IMG/VR virus record: IMGVR_UViG_3300008267_000219
Span: 1 to 49,732 of that record
Length of the DNA: 49,732 nt
Strand: one strand, 5' to 3'
DNA from: a virus
Numbering within the stretch: position 1 is the first letter of the stretch; each line of letters starts with the position of its first letter. Positions 24,469 through 32,225 of the stretch are shown here, in pieces. The position numbers and the translations under genes were made by a program. Under the pieces are notes generated by a model. That model was not told where the DNA came from. It saw nothing but the letters and a program-made list of their open reading frames with translations, and ran no database searches.

Positions 24469-24906
24469 ATGGAAACATTAATATTCGTTCTGGGTATTCT
24501 CTGTGGGGCAGTTCTATTAGGGATTGCTTACGTTATTAGGGAATTGCTTAGGGTAAAAGACGAGATCAAAACTCTAAAGAAAAACAAATATGTATACAAT
24601 GATAGATTTTTAGTATTGGAAGATGATATTAAAAAGATTTCAGATAATATGGAAATACCTATATCCAAATTACACCAAGAAATCAAGGAAAGGCATTCTC
24701 ATTTACATTCGAGAATAGAAGAAGCCAAATCCAAAAATTGGGAAGATTCTGACCGGATGTTTCAAGAACTTCACCGTAGGATTGACAAAGAAGTAAAAGA
24801 TTTTAACTCTTTGGTGGATTCAAGATTAAATAAATTAGAAAATAAATTTGTAAAATTTGATTTATTAAATCCTGCTACCGGAGAAATTAAAAGTAAAAGA
24901 CAATAA
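24469..24906 (+). CDS. Membrane-anchored coiled-coil protein
   Basis: 145 residues. One N-terminal membrane segment (LIFVLGILCGAVLLGIAYVI) followed by a long charged helix with heptads (KDEIKTLKKNKYVYNDRFLV onward). It faces the cytoplasm if the basic side is inside. Function unknown; the layout is typical of small phage spanin-like or scaffold-like proteins, without further proof. Confidence 0.65.
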   Translation: METLIFVLGILCGAVLLGIAYVIRELLRVKDEIKTLKKNKYVYNDRFLVLEDDIKKISDNMEIPISKLHQEIKERHSHLHSRIEEAKSKNWEDSDRMFQELHRRIDKEVKDFNSLVDSRLNKLENKFVKFDLLNPATGEIKSKRQ

Positions 24907-24961
24907 AATAATTAATAAACATTCAAAAACGCATCGATTTTTTGAAACATTTTTTTAACGT

Positions 24962-24973
24962 TAATATATAAAA
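24962..24973 (+). promoter_or_regulatory. TAATATATAAAA promoter-like motif with upstream GAAACATTTTT
   Basis: TAATATATAAAA lies 15 bases before the ATG at 24989. GAAACATTTTT at 24944-24954 followed by TAACG is the same arrangement as at 22240. Confidence 0.45.
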
Positions 24974-24988
24974 AATAAAAACAATTTT

Positions 24989-25348
24989 ATGAGTACATTA
25001 TTTTTAGCATCGTTTGGAGTTATATTCTTATTTTTAATTATCTGGATAATAAACAATTTATCTCCTCGGAGAAAAAAAGAAACTCCGGTAAAATTTGAAA
25101 TCGAAGTACCTAAAGAACATTATTTTCCGGAAGACCGGGGGCCTAAAGTTATACTCAAAGGTAGCGAGAATGGTTCGAAGAGAAACAAGTCCGAAACTCC
25201 TTCTTTAGAAAAGAAGGAAACTAAAAAGAAGGAAAAATCTTCTTCTGAATCTGATACGGAAAAACCAAAAAAAAGGTCTTATAGAAAATACAATAAGAAA
25301 AAGAAGGATATTAAAAAAGACAAAGGAAACGATCTTCTCTTAAGTTAA
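24989..25348 (+). CDS. Membrane-anchored lysine-rich protein
   Basis: 119 residues. One membrane segment at the N-terminus (FLASFGVIFLFLIIWIINNL), then a tail that is extremely rich in lysine, glutamate and serine (SLEKKETKKKEKSSSES) and likely disordered. It could bind nucleic acid or membranes on the inner face. No family recognised. Confidence 0.62.
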   Translation: MSTLFLASFGVIFLFLIIWIINNLSPRRKKETPVKFEIEVPKEHYFPEDRGPKVILKGSENGSKRNKSETPSLEKKETKKKEKSSSESDTEKPKKRSYRKYNKKKKDIKKDKGNDLLLS

Positions 25349-25364
25349 ATCTAAAAAAAAATTT

Positions 25365-26060
25365 ATGTCTGATTATAACAGAACTCCCGAGGCTCAGGAC
25401 ACGTTCAAAGCCAAAAGAAAGCCAAAAGGACCAATTAAATTTAAATTGACCCTGAATGAGGAGCAAAAAGAAGCAAAAAAAGTAATACTAGAAACTCCAG
25501 TAACATTACTTAAAGGTATGGCTGGATCCGGTAAAACTCTTTTAGCTTGTCAAATAGCTCTAGATCTATATTTCCAAAAAGAAATAGAAAAAATAGTAAT
25601 AAGTAGACCTACAGTAGCAAAAGAAGATATTGGATTTCTTCCTGGGGACCTAAAAGAAAAAATGGACCCATGGTTAGCTCCTATCTATTCTAATCTCTAT
25701 ATGCTATACACCAAAGAGAAAATCGATCAGATGATAAAGGATGAAGAATTAGAAATAGTTCCTTTTGCATTCATGAGAGGTAGAACATTTGTAAATGCTT
25801 TGGTGATAGTAGACGAATGCCAAAATATTACGCATTCCCAAACAGAATTGATGCTAGGAAGGCTTGGTAAAAACAGTAAAATGGTTTTTTGTGGGGATCT
25901 TTCTCAAACGGATCTAAAGAATAAAAAAGATTCGGGTATTGGATTTTTTGTTAGACTCGAAGAGAATATCAAGGGGGTAAGAATTGTTACTCTTAAGAAT
26001 AATCACAGACACGAGATTGTAGAAAAAATTCTAAATATCTATTCAGAATACAGGGATTAA
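25365..26060 (+). CDS. phoH: PhoH-like ATPase
   Basis: 231 residues. Walker A GMAGSGKT at 51-58, then VISRPTVAKEDIGFLPGDL, Walker B LVIVDECQN at 146-154 and VFCGDLSQTD, all diagnostic of PhoH. PhoH-like genes are frequent in T4-type phages; an ATPase acting on RNA is likely but its role in infection is not settled. The three repeats that follow may regulate the next gene. Confidence 0.95.
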   Translation: MSDYNRTPEAQDTFKAKRKPKGPIKFKLTLNEEQKEAKKVILETPVTLLKGMAGSGKTLLACQIALDLYFQKEIEKIVISRPTVAKEDIGFLPGDLKEKMDPWLAPIYSNLYMLYTKEKIDQMIKDEELEIVPFAFMRGRTFVNALVIVDECQNITHSQTELMLGRLGKNSKMVFCGDLSQTDLKNKKDSGIGFFVRLEENIKGVRIVTLKNNHRHEIVEKILNIYSEYRD

Positions 26061-26146
26061 ATATTTTCCACTAATTTTCTAAATCATTAAGTATATGGAA
26101 AATATTTTCCATTAAGATTAGAAAATTGTGAAATATTTTCCACTAA
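26059..26146. repeat. Three 16-bp direct repeats AAATATTTTCCA(C/T)TAA
   Basis: Copies at 26059-26074, 26100-26115 and 26131-26146. Start-to-start distances are 41 and 31 bases, close to four and three helical turns. The middle copy is part of the perfect palindrome TGGAAAATATTTTCCA. They fill the gap between phoH and the TS-fold gene, and look like operator or iteron sites on one face of the DNA. Confidence 0.8.
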
Positions 26147-26172
26147 AACAAATATAATTATTAAAATTATTA

Positions 26173-26964
26173 ATGAAAACATTCGGAAGAATATCAGATG
26201 CCATAAAGTGGACAAAAGAATCTTTAATAGATTACGGTAGAACAGTTAAGACTGAAAGATGGCAGGGTATACCTTCTCCTGATGATATGTTTGAATACCT
26301 ATTCCATTCTTTTAAAACCCAGATTCCATCTACGATAGAAGGATTAGTTGAACAAGCAAGACCTAATTTACCTTGGGCAGACGATCATTTCGAAGAGAGA
26401 GTATGTGGCCTACCGCTAAATCCACCTCCCTCGCATGTTAATTGGCCTTTTGCCCAAAAGAACAATGAAAAATTTGGGGGAACTACTAAATTTTCACACA
26501 CATACCCAGAAAGAATCTGGCCAAAGTACAGAGGGATATTAGAAGGAGAAATACTAGATGAATCCCCTATAGAAGGATTTAGATATCAATACGGGGATTT
26601 TAATGATGTCATAGATCTTCTCCATCGAGAGCCTTATACGAGACAAGCATTCCTACCTATATGGTTTCCTGAAGATACCGGATCCGTTCATGGCGAAAGA
26701 GTTCCATGTACCATAGGATACCATTTTATTAGAAGAGGAGATTATCTACATGTCGTTTATTATATTCGTTCCTGTGATTATATAAGACACTTTAGAGATG
26801 ATATCTATTTGGCTTGTAGAAAAGTACAATGGGCAATAGAAAAGCTAAAAGAAAAAGATAGCGACAATTGGAGAAATGTTGTTCCTGGATACCTTTCGAT
26901 GCATATAACTTCTCTTCACTGTTTTAATAGGGAAAAAGAAGTTCTAAAAAACCCAAAACTATGA
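26173..26964 (+). CDS. Thymidylate synthase-fold enzyme, possible dCMP hydroxymethylase
   Basis: 263 residues. The TS core is present: TRQAFLPIWF, the nucleophile C179 in ERVPCTIGYHF, and YYIRSCDYIRHFRDDIY. Aligned without gaps to the TS motif RSCDVFLGLPFNI, residue D210 replaces the asparagine that selects dUMP; T4 dCMP hydroxymethylase has aspartate there too. Near the C-terminus SLHCFNR compares with SLHVYSR of the T4 enzyme. So the likely reaction is methylation or hydroxymethylation of dCMP rather than dUMP. The gene follows an array of repeats and is coupled to a zinc-ribbon protein. An unusual thymidylate synthase remains possible. Confidence 0.75.
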   Translation: MKTFGRISDAIKWTKESLIDYGRTVKTERWQGIPSPDDMFEYLFHSFKTQIPSTIEGLVEQARPNLPWADDHFEERVCGLPLNPPPSHVNWPFAQKNNEKFGGTTKFSHTYPERIWPKYRGILEGEILDESPIEGFRYQYGDFNDVIDLLHREPYTRQAFLPIWFPEDTGSVHGERVPCTIGYHFIRRGDYLHVVYYIRSCDYIRHFRDDIYLACRKVQWAIEKLKEKDSDNWRNVVPGYLSMHITSLHCFNREKEVLKNPKL

Positions 26965-27182
26965 GTGAAAAAAAATTAAAAAGTTTAGAAGATCACAACA
27001 GAGAAAAAATGAATTTTGGTTACGATCTTTTTATCGATAATCCTGTTCCCAATGGAATAGCTTGTCCCGAATGCGGAGAAGAAATGATGGACTCAAATCC
27101 TATGTGTATGTTAGCATGCATTCCTCCCAAGAAAAATATAGATTGTCCATCTTGTGGACATAAAGATTTTAGAATTGCTTAA
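26961..27182 (+). CDS. Small zinc-ribbon protein
   Basis: 73 residues. Two cysteine pairs, CPECGEE and CPSCGHKDF, form a zinc ribbon; two further cysteines lie between. Starts in the ATGA overlap with the TS-fold gene, so co-translated. Function unknown. Confidence 0.7.
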   Translation: MSEKKLKSLEDHNREKMNFGYDLFIDNPVPNGIACPECGEEMMDSNPMCMLACIPPKKNIDCPSCGHKDFRIA

Positions 27183-27196
27183 ATTAAATAGAAGAT

Positions 27197-27319
27197 ATGA
27201 AAGAAAAAGAACTTTTGAAAAAAATTAAAGAGACGGCTAAAAAAATACCCAATGACTATACCTTGGGTAGTGCTATAAGATCTATTCTTTTGGAATATGA
27301 ATCTAAAAATAAAAAATAA
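27197..27319 (+). CDS. Very small hypothetical protein
   Basis: 40 residues (starts MKEKELLKKIKETAKKIP). Basic, helical. Kept because it fills the space between two genes in the same direction, with an A-rich leader like its neighbours. Confidence 0.45.
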   Translation: MKEKELLKKIKETAKKIPNDYTLGSAIRSILLEYESKNKK

Positions 27320-27322
27320 ATT

Positions 27323-27544
27323 TTGGTAGAGTACAAGATAAAATCGTTAAATCCTAAGAATCATATAAAAGTATGCTCTTTTGTGAATTATTTTATGATG
27401 GAAATAATAGGAGAATCTTTTGGTAAAAAAGAAGATTCATTTTATGCTGAATTTCATGTTAAATCTACGGAGGAATCTTTCGAAATACTATCTGAGGATC
27501 CTGAAATAATAATAGAATTTATACCCGGGAAGATAATAAGGTAG
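27323..27544 (+). CDS. Small hypothetical protein, TTG start
   Basis: 73 residues if translation starts at TTG 27323, three bases after the previous stop; the start is uncertain. Alternating beta-type pattern. No family recognised. Confidence 0.5.
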   Translation: MVEYKIKSLNPKNHIKVCSFVNYFMMEIIGESFGKKEDSFYAEFHVKSTEESFEILSEDPEIIIEFIPGKIIR

Positions 27545-27563
27545 CAAAAAAGTCTCGGTTTGG

Positions 27564-27572
27564 GATATATAG
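27564..27572 (+). promoter_or_regulatory. GATATATAG late-promoter-like motif
   Basis: GATATATAG with an A/T-rich leader, 15 bases before the ATG at 27588. Confidence 0.45.
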
Positions 27573-27587
27573 ACTATAATTATTTCC

Positions 27588-27968
27588 ATGGAAGAAGAAA
27601 GATTTCAGCAGACTCTCCTAATGAAACAGATACTGGAGGAGATTGCATTTTTAAAATCAAAAATGCCTAACGGAGAGCTTGCAATGATGCAAAATAATAT
27701 AGAGATTTTAAAAGATAGCCAGAGTTCTATGAAGGAAGATCTTTCGGACTTAAAAAAGAAGCTTTTAGATCCGGAAAATGGAGTTATCGTAAAGGTAAAC
27801 GAAAATACTAAATTTAGGATTTCCGAAGAAAGAAGGTATGATGAGCACATTCAATACACTTCGGATCTAGAGTCCTTGAAAAAATGGCAATCCGGAGTGA
27901 ATAAAGCTCTTTGGCTAATATTCGGAGCTATAATTGCAATAGGAGTTAAGATTTTATTTAAAGCTTAG
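27588..27968 (+). CDS. Coiled-coil protein with C-terminal membrane anchor (XhlA-like layout)
   Basis: 126 residues. Long coiled-coil region (MQNNIEILKDSQSSMKEDLS), then the segment KWQSGVNKALWLIFGAIIAI crossing the membrane at the C-terminus. This order is that of XhlA/hemolysin-like phage proteins linked to lysis, but no lysis genes are recognised nearby, so the role is uncertain. Confidence 0.65.
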   Translation: MEEERFQQTLLMKQILEEIAFLKSKMPNGELAMMQNNIEILKDSQSSMKEDLSDLKKKLLDPENGVIVKVNENTKFRISEERRYDEHIQYTSDLESLKKWQSGVNKALWLIFGAIIAIGVKILFKA

Positions 27969-27972
27969 TGAA

Positions 27973-28251
27973 ATGGATGAATACTACGATGTAAACGATT
28001 TTATGAGTAGTATAAGTAAAGATCGGAGGATTCTCGAAGAAATAGTTTTTGAAAAAATAAAAAAATCCATAGAAGAAAATACTAATAGTGTTTGTCTTTT
28101 TAATATAGTTTCTAATGAAGAGGAAGTAACCTCTTTCCATTTAGATCGAAAGGAATATAAATATTTTCTTGAATCTTATCTTAAGTTATGCGAGGAAAGG
28201 GAAGAATATGAAATTTGTTCCGATATAATAGAAATGAGAAATCTTCTTTAA
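27973..28251 (+). CDS. Hypothetical protein with E-x-Y-E-x-C motif
   Basis: 92 residues. The C-terminal motif CEEREEYEICSDIIEMRNLL matches the motif of the proteins at 13230 and 28274. Acidic and helical. Function unknown. Confidence 0.62.
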   Translation: MDEYYDVNDFMSSISKDRRILEEIVFEKIKKSIEENTNSVCLFNIVSNEEEVTSFHLDRKEYKYFLESYLKLCEEREEYEICSDIIEMRNLL

Positions 28252-28273
28252 AATATATTATATAGAAAAAGCT

Positions 28274-28477
28274 TTGAAGAAAGAAGAAAAAGAAATATAT
28301 GACTCCGCTTTGAGGGTTTATTCCTCTATAATGAAATGGGGAGGAAATTCTTTGAATGAAATCGAGGAATGTATAGGGGTTTTAGAATATTTCGAGGATT
28401 ACGAAAAATGTAAGGACCTTTTAGAGATACTAAACGCTTACAAATCTAAAAATAAAAATCAATTAGGAGAAAAATAA
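28274..28477 (+). CDS. Small hypothetical protein with E-x-Y-E-x-C motif, TTG start
   Basis: 67 residues from TTG 28274. Motif LEYFEDYEKCKDLLEILNAY resembles those of 13230 and 27973. It sits directly after one of them, suggesting local duplication. Confidence 0.55.
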   Translation: MKKEEKEIYDSALRVYSSIMKWGGNSLNEIEECIGVLEYFEDYEKCKDLLEILNAYKSKNKNQLGEK

Positions 28478-28561
28478 TTTAAATAAAAATTATTTTTTTG
28501 GGAACAAATACTTTTTTCCCCCTATAAAAAATCGTTTTTAATAAAAATTTAATTTGAAATT

Positions 28562-29830
28562 ATGAGTAAAAGAATTACTGAAGAGGAAAAAATTTGTAGA
28601 AATTTAGAAAAAAAGAAAAGATTAGAAAGAAGAAAAATTGGGGTCGAAGAAAATAAAACTAAAAAATTATTAGAATATATCGATCGTAAATATAACGATT
28701 TTCTGGAAGAAAAAAGAAAAAAAGAGCAAGAAGAATTGGATTTTATTCAGAATCTAAAAGACAAAGCAAATTTTGAATATGAGAAAGTTTTACATTTCTG
28801 TAAAAAGATAAACAATTACGATACCGAATTTAAACCGGTTATAGATTCATTAAAACCAACCATGCAAAATATTCTTCAGCACGAAGGAAAAAGCTTCATA
28901 ATTCTAAAAGCTCTTGGATCGGTATCTGATTTTGGATATGATGGTATAAAAAAATTAACTTCAGAACCACAAATAAGAAAATCTATATTTTCGGATATGG
29001 AAAAATCAAGAAAGACCTATAATTTTTCTTCTTCTCTTTCAGATCAATATGGTATAAATCTATCAAAGGAAGAGATTAAGGATCTTTTCCACGTAAGACT
29101 TTCCACATCAAAGCAAAGTTCAGGTGATGGAGAATTCTTAGCAGCTTTACTTTTAGGAGGACAAATGCCTCAAGAAGGGGATATAATGGTGGACAATGAG
29201 ATAATAGAGGTTAAATCTTCTGGAGGAGGTGGATTCTATGGATTTGCTGGACCGAATTCAAATAACTACGTTAAATCCAAATATTCCGAAATGATTTCTA
29301 AATCCAAAGAGATGGGAATTCCGGAAGAACTACTTCTTCCTTCTTTGAGTAAAAGCGGTAAAAGAAATTGGAATATGTCTAGAGGTGGAGGGGTTAAATC
29401 TAAAAACAAAAATTGGGGACCTTTAAGAGAATGGATGAGAGATAATCTCACCAAAGGAGGTATCGAAGAATTTAAATCTTCTTTATTCCCACTTTTATTT
29501 GGAATGTTCAAATATAATACCGAAAATGAAATCATAAAAGTAGTAGACGATTTCTTTTCGTTCAAAATAGACAGAAGAGAATTTCATTGCCGGTTAGCTT
29601 TCTTTGCAGCTGATAGCTATTGTAATAATGGATCAGGAGGTTCTTTCGAAAAAATATTATTCTTTAACAAATGGAAACCTTGGGAAACGGTATTCTTTAT
29701 AAAAGAAGAAGGAAAATTCTATAATGAAGAAAACATTTCAAGATTCTTATCTACAGAATGGGATATCAATTTAAATTTCACAAAAGAATACGGTAATATA
29801 GAAGTTGTAGATGCAAATGGAGGAAAATAA
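28562..29830 (+). CDS. Putative PD-(D/E)XK nuclease with N-terminal coiled coil
   Basis: 422 residues. The first 75 residues are charged coiled coil. The centre has the spacing of the PD-(D/E)XK fold: E191 in SGDGEFLAALLL, D207 in QEGDIMV and E216-x-K218 in IIEVKSSGGGG. Glycine-rich loops follow. No standard family recognised; it could be a recombination, packaging-associated or host-DNA nuclease. Overlaps the RNase HII gene by about 20 bases. Confidence 0.62.
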   Translation: MSKRITEEEKICRNLEKKKRLERRKIGVEENKTKKLLEYIDRKYNDFLEEKRKKEQEELDFIQNLKDKANFEYEKVLHFCKKINNYDTEFKPVIDSLKPTMQNILQHEGKSFIILKALGSVSDFGYDGIKKLTSEPQIRKSIFSDMEKSRKTYNFSSSLSDQYGINLSKEEIKDLFHVRLSTSKQSSGDGEFLAALLLGGQMPQEGDIMVDNEIIEVKSSGGGGFYGFAGPNSNNYVKSKYSEMISKSKEMGIPEELLLPSLSKSGKRNWNMSRGGGVKSKNKNWGPLREWMRDNLTKGGIEEFKSSLFPLLFGMFKYNTENEIIKVVDDFFSFKIDRREFHCRLAFFAADSYCNNGSGGSFEKILFFNKWKPWETVFFIKEEGKFYNEENISRFLSTEWDINLNFTKEYGNIEVVDANGGK

Positions 29831-30389
29831 TTTAATATGCGGGGTAGATGAAGTTGGAAGAGGACCTTTATGCGGGCCGGTAGTTTCAGCAGCAGTTGTA
29901 CTTCCTAACGGATTTACTGATTCGAGAATAAAGGACAGTAAAAAAATAAAGAGCTCTAAAAAGATGAAAGAGATTGCAGATTTTATAAAAGAAAATGCTA
30001 TCTCTTATTCGATAGGAATATCAACTGCTAAAGAGATTGATGATATAAATATACTCCAATCTACTTATTTGGCAATGCACAGAGCTATAAAAGGTCTTAC
30101 CGTAGTTCCGAATAAATTACTTATAGATGGGAATTCATTTAAACCTTACGAACAAATTCCTTACGAGTGTGTCATTAAAGGAGATGACAAGCACATAGAA
30201 ATAGCAGCAGCTTCGATAATAGCAAAAAATTATAGAGACGAAATGATGGTGGAATTATCAAAAGAATACCCAGATTATAAGTGGGAAAGTAATTCCGGGT
30301 ATGGAACAAAAGATCATATCGAAGCTATAAAAAGAGTAGGTTTAACACCTCATCATAGATTAACTTTTTGTACTAAATTTAAAAATTAA
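29811..30389 (+). CDS. rnhB: Ribonuclease HII
   Basis: 192 residues from ATG 29811; ATG 29817 is an equally good start. Signatures GVDEVGRGPLCGPVVSAAVV (catalytic D and E), KLLIDGNSFKPY and AAASIIAKNYRDEMM are diagnostic. It cuts RNA in RNA-DNA hybrids at ribonucleotides, probably removing primers or misincorporated ribonucleotides. T4 uses an unrelated RNase H. Confidence 0.95.
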   Translation: MQMEENNLICGVDEVGRGPLCGPVVSAAVVLPNGFTDSRIKDSKKIKSSKKMKEIADFIKENAISYSIGISTAKEIDDINILQSTYLAMHRAIKGLTVVPNKLLIDGNSFKPYEQIPYECVIKGDDKHIEIAAASIIAKNYRDEMMVELSKEYPDYKWESNSGYGTKDHIEAIKRVGLTPHHRLTFCTKFKN

Positions 30390-30393
30390 TAAA

Positions 30394-30729
30394 ATGGAAA
30401 CTAAAGAAATAAACCCAAACGATTACATAGTAGATACTTCTCATCTGGGCCCAGACTATCAAGAATTTGACCAAGCAGAATGGGTATTCCAATTCGATGA
30501 CGAAGAACCAGAAGTTTTTGCTTGGAGCACAAATCCAGAAGAAGCAGGAAATTTATCCTTCATTCTTTCTGCAAACACAGCATCTAGTATAACTTTTGTC
30601 TCCCCTCACACCGGAAGAAAGCTAAATGTTTTCTCTAGACCTATGTCGGAAGAAACTAGGGCTAAAAGAACCGAGATCCCTGATTACTCTGATTTAGAGC
30701 TAAAAACCCCACAGGGAGAAAATGAGTAA
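30394..30729 (+). CDS. Hypothetical acidic protein
   Basis: 111 residues, not recognised; acidic, beta-rich centre (AGNLSFILSANTASSITFVS). Overlaps the next gene by eight bases. Confidence 0.6.
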   Translation: METKEINPNDYIVDTSHLGPDYQEFDQAEWVFQFDDEEPEVFAWSTNPEEAGNLSFILSANTASSITFVSPHTGRKLNVFSRPMSEETRAKRTEIPDYSDLELKTPQGENE

Positions 30730-31198
30730 ATCTATAATTTCAGTAAAAATAAATCGAATTAACATTCTTCCGGGAATTGATTCGATTTCTAGTGTATCTC
30801 TCCTCATAAATAGAATTGAGAATGGCGGATCTACATTGGATTTTAAAAAAATTATAGTTTTACATGATAACTATTTAGTCTCTAAAGATAATATAGAGGA
30901 AATGGAGGCTCACATAGAGACACTTAAAGAGGATCCGAAAAGTGAAACTTCTAAGGTATATTCCGAAAACCTAAAAAATTATATGGAATCTATTATAGGA
31001 GAAAATGAAGAAATTTTTATAGTTTCCGGATTTTATGATTTTATGGATCAAATGAATTTTATGGAAATCATTTATCATTTATTTGGTTCCTATAAAATAA
31101 ATGTATTTAACACTCTATCTTCTCCGGATAACAAAAATGATTTTTCTTTCTGTCAATCTAATATTCAGAAATTTTTAAATTACATCTTAGAAAAATAA
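30722..31198 (+). CDS. Hypothetical protein
   Basis: 158 residues, not recognised; alternating strands and helices suggest an alpha/beta fold (KKIIVLHDNYLVSKDNIEEM). No signal or membrane segment. Confidence 0.6.
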   Translation: MSKSIISVKINRINILPGIDSISSVSLLINRIENGGSTLDFKKIIVLHDNYLVSKDNIEEMEAHIETLKEDPKSETSKVYSENLKNYMESIIGENEEIFIVSGFYDFMDQMNFMEIIYHLFGSYKINVFNTLSSPDNKNDFSFCQSNIQKFLNYILEK

Positions 31199-31207
31199 AT
31201 TATTTTT

Positions 31208-31217
31208 CATATATACA
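31208..31217 (+). promoter_or_regulatory. CATATATACA late-promoter-like motif
   Basis: Variant of the ATATATA motif, 13 bases before the ATG at 31231. Confidence 0.3.
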
Positions 31218-31230
31218 GATAAAACTGTTC

Positions 31231-31620
31231 ATGAAAAGTGATTTTATTTTAAATGTAGATATTTCTACTAAAAAATTATCTTCCGAAGAATTTCATTTTT
31301 TCAAGGAAGAAATGGAATCTAATTTTCCATATAATGAGTTTTCTCTTATACTCATAGAAAATTGCGAGCTAGAAAGAAATGTAATGGTGATCTATATAGA
31401 AGATTTAGAAATGGAATTTGATTTAACCGATGACATAGAATCGATAATAGAAGAAATAGATTCTATAATTCAATTTTCTAAAGGATCTAGAATTGAATGG
31501 TATTCTTCTAGATCTATATCAAACAGGATTTGGGAAAAAACTCCTTCTGGATGGCAAAAGAGGGACGAAGAAGGGGACCCTGATTTCTTTGAAGAATCCT
31601 TTTTTGGATTCGATGATTGA
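31231..31620 (+). CDS. Hypothetical acidic protein
   Basis: 129 residues, very acidic, not recognised. Ends in aromatic/acidic residues (PDFFEESFFGFDD). Its own upstream motif suggests a separate unit. Confidence 0.6.
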   Translation: MKSDFILNVDISTKKLSSEEFHFFKEEMESNFPYNEFSLILIENCELERNVMVIYIEDLEMEFDLTDDIESIIEEIDSIIQFSKGSRIEWYSSRSISNRIWEKTPSGWQKRDEEGDPDFFEESFFGFDD

Positions 31621-31638
31621 AACTAAAAACAAAAATAG

Positions 31639-31648
31639 ATATATAAAA
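31639..31648 (+). promoter_or_regulatory. GATATATAAA late-promoter-like motif
   Basis: GATATATAAA followed by an A-rich leader, 14 bases before the ATG at 31663. Confidence 0.45.
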
Positions 31649-31662
31649 TAAAAAAAATTAAT

Positions 31663-32190
31663 ATGGGAAATACTATTGTATCTTTTGAAGATTTTCAAAA
31701 AAAAGCTAAAAAAGGTCTAAGCGAAGACAACATTATGCCTACCGGAAATTCTACAGTTTTTGTAGATAGCCCAGAAGAAGGGCACCACGAGGGAGAAGAA
31801 AAGAATTATATGTTCTTTAAAAATCTATACACGATGAAAAGATGTATAGAAGAAATCATGGCAATGGACAAAGAACAAGTCGATGAAATGATAGAAAAAG
31901 GTCACGACTGGGCTTCTGATCATATCTCATCTTCTAAAGACGATCTTCAAGAAGTTTGTGATTGGTTAAGATACGAGATAGATAATTATCACGACGACGA
32001 AGAAGAACACGGAGACATTACAGTGGACGTAGAAGGAGACGATGATGACGTTGAGATAGAAGATGAAGAAGACGATGATGAGGAAGGGGAAGAAGAGGAA
32101 GAAGACGATGAAGAAGAAGAGGAAGAAGAGGAAGAAGACACTTCGGAATCTACAGAACCTAACTATTCTTACGAAGAAGAAAAAAATTAA
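31663..32190 (+). CDS. Protein with extremely acidic tail and possible leader
   Basis: 175 residues. The N-terminus MGNTIVSFEDFQKKAKKGLSE loosely fits the leader pattern (F-x-x-F, later L-S-E). Residues from about 115 on are almost all aspartate and glutamate. Such tails occur in nucleic-acid mimics, histone- or DNA-binding-protein partners and scaffolding proteins. An own late-like motif and terminator mark it as a separately expressed gene. Confidence 0.65.
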   Translation: MGNTIVSFEDFQKKAKKGLSEDNIMPTGNSTVFVDSPEEGHHEGEEKNYMFFKNLYTMKRCIEEIMAMDKEQVDEMIEKGHDWASDHISSSKDDLQEVCDWLRYEIDNYHDDEEEHGDITVDVEGDDDDVEIEDEEDDDEEGEEEEEDDEEEEEEEEEDTSESTEPNYSYEEEKN

Positions 32191-32197
32191 AAAATAT

Positions 32198-32225
32198 AAC
32201 CCGGAATTAATCTTCCGGGTTTTTT
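32198..32225 (+). terminator. Rho-independent terminator
   Basis: AACCCGGAA pairs perfectly with TTCCGGGTT over TTAATC, followed by T residues. Confidence 0.88.

Noticed and set aside
24437-24938. Inverted repeat ATCGATGCGTT / AACGCATCGAT flanking the gene at 24469
   Set aside because: Eleven bases, partly self-palindromic, with no sign of a mobile element such as a transposase or target duplication; could be chance.
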